This document shows positions 56,660 through 64,000 of a DNA stretch of 64,000 nucleotides, in pieces. The stretch lies in the NCBI GenBank assembly GCA_029204225.1, contig CM055097.1, positions 9,843,184-9,907,183 of the forward strand. Direction: 5' to 3'. The stretch is from Diphasiastrum complanatum. Lineage: Eukaryota; Streptophyta; Lycopodiopsida; Lycopodiales; Lycopodiaceae. A program made the translations under genes and the position numbers. Below the pieces are notes generated by a model that saw only the letters and a list, made by a program, of their open reading frames with translations, did not search any database and was not told where the DNA came from. Within the stretch, counting starts at the first letter, position 1. Each line of letters starts with the position of its first letter.

Positions 56660-57920
56660 TCCAATAAGAATTGTACTCGGCCTCACTAGATGATAATCAA
56701 ATAGTGGCTTGTTTCTTCGACATCCATGATATAGCTCCATCACCTATAAAAATACAATGAGTACTAATGGATTTATTATCCATTATATCTCCAGCATAGT
56801 CCGAATCTGAAAATCCAAACAAGTTAGATGATGATCCCTCTTGCCAAAATCTCGAGCTCCAATAATGTATCCCAAAACGCGTTTTCCTAGCTTCCAATGC
56901 TCCTCACTAGGATCTTGTATGAATTGACTCAATCTTCCAACACAATAGGTTAGATCTGGTCTAGTAATGGTTAGATAGGTGAGTGAACCAATTAGCTTCC
57001 TATAGAGAGTAATGTCCTTGAAGGATCTTTCATTACCTCTTATAGTTAGCTTTACATGAGACTCCATAGGTGTATCACAAGCTTTTGCATCTACCATACG
57101 AAATCTTTCTAGAATAGAATTAGCATAATTCTCTTGACAAATGAAAGTAGATTGAGAAGATCTAATGACTTCTATTCCCAATATGTAATGCAAGTTACCA
57201 AGATCATGCACCTCAAATTCCTTCTTAAGAGCTCACTCTTGATATCCTCCACATCTTGATTGTCTCCACCACTTAGCAAGATGGTGACATCATTTCCAGC
57301 AAACCTATAATAAAGTGAATGATCACACTCACTCGTAACAAAACCTTGAGAGAGTAAAAAAGTGTTAAGCTTAGCATACCAACTCCTTGGTGCTTTCTTA
57401 AGGCCATACAAACTCTTTTGTAGTAGACACACATGATTTGGCTTTGTAGAATAAATGTAGCTCTCGGGTTGCTCCATGTACACTTCCTCCTCAAGATTAC
57501 CATTCAAAAAAGCATTTGTAATGTCGAATTGTCATAGATCCCATCCATAAAGAGTAGCAAGTGAGATGATGACTCGAATGCTTACCATCTTTGCCACGGG
57601 TGAAAAGTTCTCATCATAGTCAATCCCTTGTTTTTGAGCATATCCTTTTGCCACTAACCTTGCCTTGTATTTGTTCATAGATCCATCTTGGTTTGTCTTC
57701 ACCTTGAAGATCCATTTTCATCCAATAGCTTTCTTGTTCTTAAGTAACTCCACCAATCTCCATGTTCCATTCTTCATAAGAGCTTGATACTCAAGATCCA
57801 TTGCTTGGATTCACTCCTCTTTGTTCCTTGCTTCATCTACACTTTTAGGTACATCAAAAGAGATTAGGACAACAACATAATTTCTAGAAACTACTTGCTT
57901 ACCCTTTTCATCATATGTGG
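56660..57920 (-). pseudogene. Ty1/copia RT and RNase H (family A, minus), YVDD deleted
   Basis: From 57920 leftwards: [99 protein letters not shown], then DVTILLSGGDNQDVEDI. The sister copy at 39955 has 8 more residues between TI and LSGG, including YVDD, so the RT active site is gone by a 24-base in-frame deletion (57267-57286 region). A shift near 57210 leads to HDLGNLHYILGIEVIRSSQS, LIGSLTYLTITRPDLTYCVG; then FLDSDYAGDI-like, ISWMSKKQ and SSSEAEY, where homology ends. Stops include two in the N-terminal part. Confidence 0.95.
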
Positions 57921-57974
57921 TGGTGGTGGTGGTGGTGGTGGTGGGGGTCTGGGGTGTTGGGGGGGGGGGGGGGG
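57917..57974. repeat. (GGT)n followed by G run
   Basis: About eight GGT units, then a G-rich stretch ending in about 17 consecutive G. The G-rich strand could form a quadruplex. It joins the copia RT start to the first unit of the tandem array. Confidence 0.95.
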
Positions 57975-57984
57975 CACATTTTTT

Positions 57985-59460
57985 CCATTTATGGTACATG
58001 TCTAACACATGTCGTAAATAATTACTGAGGGCTCTCATAGCTAGCACCCCTACCTAGGTGTACATAAGCCCTTAAGCCATGTGGAGCATACACATCTTTA
58101 TCAAGTTGAGTTGTTCTTGTTCTTCAGATACTTCTTCTAGATCAAATGTCAAAAACATACCATGTAGAAATGACTACGTTTTCTAAGTTTAGATTATGCT
58201 TGTAGAACCTACTCATCTTCTCCAAACTATTGGCATAAATTACAGTTTCTAGATTTCATAAGTTCAACTACTAATACCAACATATGCACTCAATCCATTT
58301 ACGGTACATGTCCAACGCATGTTGTAGGCTCTCATAGTTAGCGCCCCTACCTAGGTGTACATAAGCCCTTAACCCATGTGGAGCATACACATCTTTATCA
58401 AGTTGAGTTGTTCTTGTTCTTCAGATACTTCTTCTAGATCAAATGTCAAAAACATACCATGTAGAAATGACTACGTTTTCTAAGTTTAGATTATGCTTGT
58501 AGAACCTACTCATCTTCTCCAAACTATTGTGGGGGGGGGGGGGCACATTTTTTCCATTTACGGTACATGTCTAACACATGTCGTAAATAATTACTGAGGG
58601 CTCTCATAGCTAGCACCCCTACCTAGGTGTACATAAGCCCTTAACCCATGTGGAGCATACACATCTTTATCAAGTTGAGTTGTTCTTGTTCTTCAAATAC
58701 TTCTGCTAGATCAAATGTCAAAAACATACCATGTAGAAATGACTACGTTTTCTAAGTTTAGATTATGCTTGTAGAACCTACTCATCTTCTCCAAACTATT
58801 GTGGGGGGGGGGGCACATTTTTTCCATTTACGGTACATGTCTAACACATGTCGTAAATAATTACTGAGGGCTCTCATAGCTAGCACCCCTACCTAGGTGG
58901 CGTACATAAGCCCTTAAGCCATGTATAGCATACACATCTTTATCAAGTTGAGTTGTTCTTGTTCTTCAGATACTTCTTCTAGATCAAATGTCAAAAACAT
59001 ACCATGTAGAAATGACTACGTTTTCTAAGTTTAGATTATGCTTGTAGAACCTACTCATCTTCTCCAAACTATTGGCATAAATTACAGTTTCTAGATTTCT
59101 TGAGTTCAACTACTAATACCTACATATGCACTCAATCCATTTACGGTACATGTCCAACGCATGTTGTAAATAATTATTGAGAACTCTCATAGTTAGCGCC
59201 CCTACCTAGGTGTACAAAAGCCCTTAACCCATGTGGAGCATGCACATCTTTATCAAGTTGAGTTGTTCTTGTTCTTCAGATACTTCTTCTAGATCAAATG
59301 TCAAAAACATACATGGTAAAAATGACTACGTTTTCTAAGTTTTTAAGTAATTGGATTCAGCTTGTAGAACCTACTCATCTTCTCCAAACTATTGGCATAA
59401 ATTACAATTTCTAGATTTCTTAAGTTCAGCTACTAATACCTACATATGCACTCAATCCAT
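57985..59460. repeat. Five-unit tandem array, about 310 bp per unit
   Basis: Units start with CCATTTA(T/C)GGTACATGT at 57985, 58295, 58554, 58824 and 59136. Full units are 310-320 bp and end CATATGCACTCAAT. Units two and three are shortened to 259 and 270 bp: they break after CTTCTCCAAACTATTG and are joined to the next unit by a run of about 12-14 G plus CACATTTTTT. Internal identity is above 90%. No coding sense. Confidence 0.95.
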
Positions 59461-60731
59461 TAGTAACACTCATTTGGATGTATTGCTTGGCTTGACCCCT
59501 TAACATTGTTTTGCATATGCTCAATTTGCAAACCTCATAAATATGTTGAACTATAGCTAATAATGGATCTTAAATAAAATCATTTTTATGTGTTGTAGTA
59601 GATGCATGAGGAGGAGGACATGCAATTATGGATACATCATTCACATTGTTTTGATTTTGATCATTTGATGTTAGTGCTTCTACAAGTGATAAATCACCCC
59701 TAAAACACATGTAAACTCTTATATTTTTTAGAATCATGAGCATGTAAATCATTTACATTTCTGTGCAAACCATCCTACGTATCTTCCCCTCATGAGGGAT
59801 GTTGTTGCTAGACATGCAACGAGAAGGAGTTTTTGGTATATGATATCTTGTAATGAGAGTTATTAACACATTCTTAATATTTGCTAGGAAAATTAAAAAA
59901 ATAGATTTTTTTATTTCTTTTTCCGACATAGAGCCTTATATTGTAGCTACCAACATGAAAAAGAAAAGCTGATGATGTTGTTCTTAGGAACATGACCTTT
60001 CTCTCCCACCAAGCTTGCCATCACTCTTCCTAGTAGCATGATTTATTTTGTGCTTGTCAATGAGCCCACCATCAATGATTACATCATCTTTGTGTTTCAA
60101 CATCAGGTAGGTAAAGCCACTCAAAAGTGCCTGCGAACCTATTCATTTGCTAGGAAGTGTAGCAAATACCAAAATGTTTTCATCCTATTGCAGTAGTGCA
60201 TTTACAAATTTTCATATTCTAGTCAACCTAATGTGAGTTGCATAGTGTGCAAAACCAAACATATTGCAATGTAGAGTTTAATATACTAAATCATAGACTT
60301 GAAATGTTGTTCAATGTGTTAAGTATCCAAGGTTGACTTACATATATAATCTAACATATCCAATGTTGTTCAATGTGTTAAGTATCCAAGGTTGACTTAC
60401 ATATATAATCTAACATACATTTATAATCTAACATCAACAAGTCAAAGTAAAAAAATATGCACTCACACAAGAAACATCTAATGGAAATTGATGAGAAGGT
60501 TGTTCACTGACTCAATCTAATTGTAGATTGTCTTAGTTGGATGTACAACTCTAACCAACTTGTCGATGTTCACATTATAGTCAATGCTTGGAGGTTTGAT
60601 TTGTTTCATGAGCATTGGATAAACGTTTTGGTTGTGTGCTCATTGCTTTAAGCAAAACTTGTCCATGTCTATTGACTTTAAGACATTCCCAAATAAATCA
60701 TCATAAGAACTTGGGTTTCTCAAATGGCACA
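59461..60731. other. No recognised gene; 59-bp duplication inside
   Basis: 60303-60361 is repeated at 60362-60420 (AATGTTGTTCAATGTGTTAA), nearly perfectly. Short minus frames at 59570-59752 and 60640-60822 (for example SSYDDLFGNVLKSIDMDKF) have no family I can name; they may be copia interior remnants. Confidence 0.4.
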
Positions 60732-61532
60732 TGTTGGGGGTATTCCCAACAAAGTGTAAATAAATAAAATTGTCCAATAAAATGTGTTGTGAGGGCATGG
60801 CATCATGCGCGTATAAGCCCATGGCCCAATGAGCACGCGAGCTTAAGTTGTAAATAAAATAAAATAGACTTGGGCCTTTGAATTAAAATAAAACTAGAGG
60901 CTGAAAGTCATTTTTAAGCTTAGAAGATTGCTTTTTAGAGTTGGGTCCAAATTGGGATTCACATGAATCTTGTGAATTTCAATGTACTTTTTGTGGACCC
61001 TTGGATCAAGTTGGATCCAAGATAAATGGATAGGATCAATGTAAATATTAGCCAATAGGATTTTGGGGCAAGGGCCTTCCCCATTTTATAAAAAAACACC
61101 ATTTGTACACTTAATAGAGAGGAGGAGACTCTATCATTTTGAGAGCTCAAGCATCCTCATTTGCTAATCACTCTTACTTATGCTCTTGTTGTGATTGCTT
61201 GTTATTTCCATTTCTCATGCTTTTTGATTTTTGCTAGTTAAGGTTTTTCCATAAGTGATGACATTGAGCATTTGAGCTAACCTCCATCTCATCTCTCTCA
61301 CTCTCACTCTCTTCTCCTCCTCCTCCTTCTTCTATTCTATCTTCTCTCTTCACACAAAATCATGATGAAGTTAGTTTAGGAAGAGTAGAGTTAGAGTGAG
61401 TAGTGTTAATGGAGGTAGAGTTAGATGCAAAGTAGGAAACTAACCATCTATGCATAGTTAGGTACCTATCCAGTGAACTAACTCTTGTTGATAGGCCGAA
61501 GGGCTATACTACGCAAGATCTTTGACCCTACA
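60732..61532 (+). mobile_element. 5' LTR of a Tat/Athila-type Ty3/gypsy element
   Basis: It starts TGTTGGGGGTATTCCCAACA, whose ends are themselves an inverted pair, and ends CCCTACA at 61532, one base before the primer site: 801 bp with TG...CA ends. TATA-like TTTTATAAAAAAACACC lies at about 61083, followed by a probable transcript start. A polyadenylation-like AATAAA occurs in the left half (for example near 60768). The matching 3' LTR lies outside the window. Confidence 0.85.
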
Positions 61533-61533
61533 G

Positions 61534-61551
61534 TGGCGCCGTTGTCGAGAA
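61534..61551 (+). other. Gypsy primer-binding site TGGCGCCGTTG
   Basis: TGGCGCCGTTGTCGAGAA matches the start of the site used by plant Athila/Tat elements (TGGCGCCGTTGCCGGGGA) with three changes after position 11. Confidence 0.9.
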
Positions 61552-62672
61552 TAGGTTTTCACTAACTAGTGTAGCTGCATTTTAGCTATTTTCTTGTTTT
61601 TTTGAGTAGTTTTAGGGAGATTTTTGGGTGATTAGAGTTAGTTTTCTATATATTTTTTTGTGTTTGGACTGTTCACAACTAGCAGAGGAGGTGTGAGAGG
61701 GTAGAGGAGGCCCTGAATACTTGAAACCCAAACCAACAAGCCAAAAAACCCAAAAAAAAAAATACACCAATCTGCATTTTGGAGAGAAAAAGAGCCTAAA
61801 ATCTTATCAAATTTTTATATCTCCAAAACTAGTGTGAATTAACCCTTGCATGACTGGAAGTAGCTCTAGGGTACTATCCCAGACCTGCATAGAAGCCTGT
61901 GAGAGTTAGTTCCAAGCATATTGCAAAAATCAGAGAAAAATCATAAAAAATTCAAAAAACCCTTGAAAAATCCAAAAAAATCCAAATCTTCACCATAACT
62001 CTCGCAGAGCCCTCTGGAGTTTCATCTCAGTGAGACCAGGACACAGAGAAGCTTGCGAGAGTTAGTTTGATGTCTAAGTGCATGTGCGAGAGTTCCCAGT
62101 GAAAAAAGACGGGAAAGTACAAGGAAATCCTCGCAGACACCAAAATTTTCAATTCCAGTGGGCAAGAACTCTCGTAGACCCTCTCAATCAATTCATAATG
62201 ATAATCTCCATCAGTGATGAATCCTACGAGAGTTAGTTTTGAGATTTGGTGAAGATCAAGCCAAAATAGTGGTTCTGAACCCTCGCATACAGTGAAATTT
62301 TCACTTCTTGCGAGAGTCAACTCTCGCAGAGAATTCCATAGTGAGATCTGACCCAGATCCAGCTACTGTGATCCTTGAGAGAGTTACTTCCCAAAGATCT
62401 GAGAGATATCAAGTTTTTTATCTGCAAAAACAACTAAAGAACCCTCGCACAAGAGAACCCTTGTAGACTAGATCAGTGGAAAGATCTGCATCAGATTCAA
62501 CTAACGTCAAAATCTCAGATCAATCAGTGCAAGGAGTAAGAAGATATCAAGGAAAAACCATCGTAAAAGGCCTAAATTTCACTTCCGGCCGATGAGATTG
62601 ATCAGATCCTGAAGATCCAGACTGCATTCCACTGTACAAGCAAGATCCAACCACTTTGGAATCCACCGTCGG
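61552..62672 (+). other. Untranslated leader with repeated CTCTCGCAG motifs
   Basis: There is no frame of note. Roughly eleven copies of CTCTCGCAGA-like or its complement-like TGCGAGAGTTAG occur between about 61895 and 62470, including a direct hairpin GCGAGAGTCAACTCTCGC near 62312. The copies are diverged at CpG positions. The leader RNA could be highly structured, as expected for packaging or translation control, but that is inference. Confidence 0.7.
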
Positions 62673-64000
62673 ATGAATCTGAGATCGGGACGATCAATAG
62701 CAAGAAGGATAGCAAATCAAGCACCACACCTTCCCAATTTAGCAGCTGTGCAACAAGAGACAGAATCGGAACCTGCACCAATGGATCCAATGGGCCAACC
62801 CTTACCTGTCACTCCTTTGCAAGCAGTCCGGAGAGCACTTCGGATGGAAATACCAAAATACGACGAATCATCAGATCTCATCCGATTCCTCCAGATCTAC
62901 AAGCAAGCTTGTGAAATCTACGGTGAACGGACACCTGCGGAAAAGCTGATGTTGTTCCCCATGTCCTTATTGGCAGTGGCTTAGGATTGGTTTTTCAACC
63001 TGTCAGAGGAAGAAAAATCTACTTGGGAAGCGGTTAAAGCGGCTCTCATTACGCGCTTTAAACCAAGAAAGTTCCTAGAAGACCCGTTTCTCCTGCTGAG
63101 CAAAGTCAAGATGTGAAAACGAGAAAGGGTCACGGACTATATTGAACGGGTCAAACATCTACGATCCGAGTGTAGTGCAGCCCTAACTCCCGATTATGCG
63201 GTGATCATGTGGTTCCTAGCCGGATTACCACGAAGCATCAAAAGAGAACTAAAATGACGGGAGCAGTATGCTACTCTGCAAGAAGCTATGGAAGATGCCA
63301 TCAGGGAAGAGGACGAGGGATCTGACGACGAATATCCATCCACCCACACTCCTACTCCCTCGATAGCATCATCATCATCAAACGCATCCGCTCTATCCAC
63401 AAAACTGCTGTTGGAGCAAATGACAAAATTACACAAACAACAGATGGAACAACTTACGGCGCAGTTTGACCAGAAACTGAAAGCCTTACAAGGAGCTGTA
63501 GTAGTAACGCCACATCAACCGGAACCAAACCAGCTGTAGTATCCACGACGGGAGAATGTATGGTGTTCGGTGTGCACGCAAAACCATACCACGAACGAGT
63601 GTCCAGTCTTAAAGCAAAATCTGAGACTGACACATAGATTCTGCCATCTGTGCAATGCAATATCGCACAATATGACATTTTGCCCATTTAACCCCCGGAT
63701 TGTTCAACAGAAGAAAAGTCCTTATCAGACTTCTTATCCATATCATCAAGGGGCACCCAACGCGGCACTGAGGTACGACACACCAAATCAGCAACAACGT
63801 ATGGCCTTACATGCACCACGGGGCCAACCAATCAACAAGTGGCCCATGTAAACCTGACAGGAGCGAAACCAGAGATGCAAGCACCACCTCAACCTGAGCA
63901 ACTGCAATGGTGCGGACCAGATGAACCATTTATGGATCCTGTCATAAATGAATATGTTTTAGTCTATGCAGCTCAAACTCAGCGTCAAGACGGGAGGAAT
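62673..64000 (+). pseudogene. Ty3/gypsy gag (Tat/Athila type), partial at window end
   Basis: ATG at 62673: MNLRSGRSIARRIANQAPHL, then the Retrotrans_gag domain EIPKYDESSDLIRFLQIYKQ, ACEIYGERTPAEKLMLFPMS, WEAVKAALITRFKPRKFLED, VTDYIERVKHLRSEC, WFLAGLPRSIKREL. A coiled coil (LLLEQMTKLHKQQMEQLTAQ) precedes two zinc knuckles: C-SV-C-TQN-H-TTNE-C and C-HL-C-NAIS-H-NMTF-C. Breaks: TAG at 62983, TGA at 63114 (KM-KRER) and 63255 (ELK-REQ), a TAG after EPNQL (63537), and a frame change near 63845, after which HVNLTGAKPEMQAPPQPEQ runs open to the window edge. At least two of the TGAs sit where CGA is expected. Protease and pol lie beyond the window. Confidence 0.93.

Noticed and set aside
57985-59460. 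Possible CRISPR-like array
   Set aside because: Units are about 310 bp, adjacent and nearly identical throughout; there are no short repeats with unique spacers, and the genome is eukaryotic.

Overview
The window is nuclear DNA of a land plant. It is AT-rich, generally poor in CpG, and built almost wholly from old, broken, nested transposable elements. At least ten Ty1/copia fragments and several Ty3/gypsy fragments carry plant-type landmarks: primer-binding sites such as TGGTATCAGAGC and TGGCGCCGTTG, purine tracts such as AAGGGGGAG followed by a TGTTAG-type LTR start, and a plant Tat-type second RNase H. No intact host gene, tRNA, rRNA, CRISPR array or organelle insert was recognised. The depth of decay, and the presence of a Helitron type and a zinc-finger non-LTR reverse transcriptase that I do not associate with typical angiosperm genomes, suggest a large-genome lineage such as a gymnosperm or fern. 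That placement is inference.

Layout. 0.5-7.2 kb: copia pieces on both strands (RNase H tails, a gag with zinc knuckles and its primer site, an integrase tail, and a minus-strand deletion derivative whose RT runs into unrelated reading frames). 7.2-12.6 kb: no genes; a CTAG-rich tract, a gypsy 3' end, and a cluster of strong fold-backs at 11.1-11.4 kb. 12.6-15.7 kb: the longest copia pol, 5'-truncated, with a microsatellite inside its LTR. 15.7-19.9 kb: unidentified decayed sequence with a tandem duplication. 20.0-21.5 kb: a small minus-strand copia derivative with both LTRs, primer site and purine tract, nested in a gypsy LTR start. 23.7-26.4 kb: a minus-strand Tat-like gypsy pol in the order RT, RNase H, integrase, second RNase H. 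26.4-30.4 kb: repeats, a CT/CA microsatellite, a nearly perfect 456-bp tandem duplication and an unrecognised frame.

31.1-32.8 kb: the most distinctive coding region, remains of an OTU-like domain followed by the N-terminal domain of a Helitron replicase-helicase (the DUF6570 type). 34.5-36.0 kb: a zinc-finger non-LTR reverse transcriptase. 36.4-42.1 kb: copia deletion derivatives and an RT/RNase H with its LTR. 42-49 kb: mostly non-coding, with unrecognised coiled-coil and gag-like frames at 45.3-47.6 kb and a short gypsy RT. 49.47-49.92 kb: six copies of a GC-rich palindrome in very AT-rich DNA. 53.0-54.2 kb: a copia RNase H tail with an unusually CpG-rich LTR. 56.7-57.9 kb: a copia RT that has lost its YVDD box. 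57.9-59.5 kb: a five-unit tandem repeat with G-run junctions. 60.7-64.0 kb: the 5' end of a Tat/Athila-type gypsy element (LTR, primer site, a leader full of paired motifs, gag), cut by the window end.

The genes do not form a working pathway. Every coding stretch assigned to a known element has stops or frameshifts, or is a truncated fragment, and several stops look like CGA to TGA changes expected from cytosine methylation.
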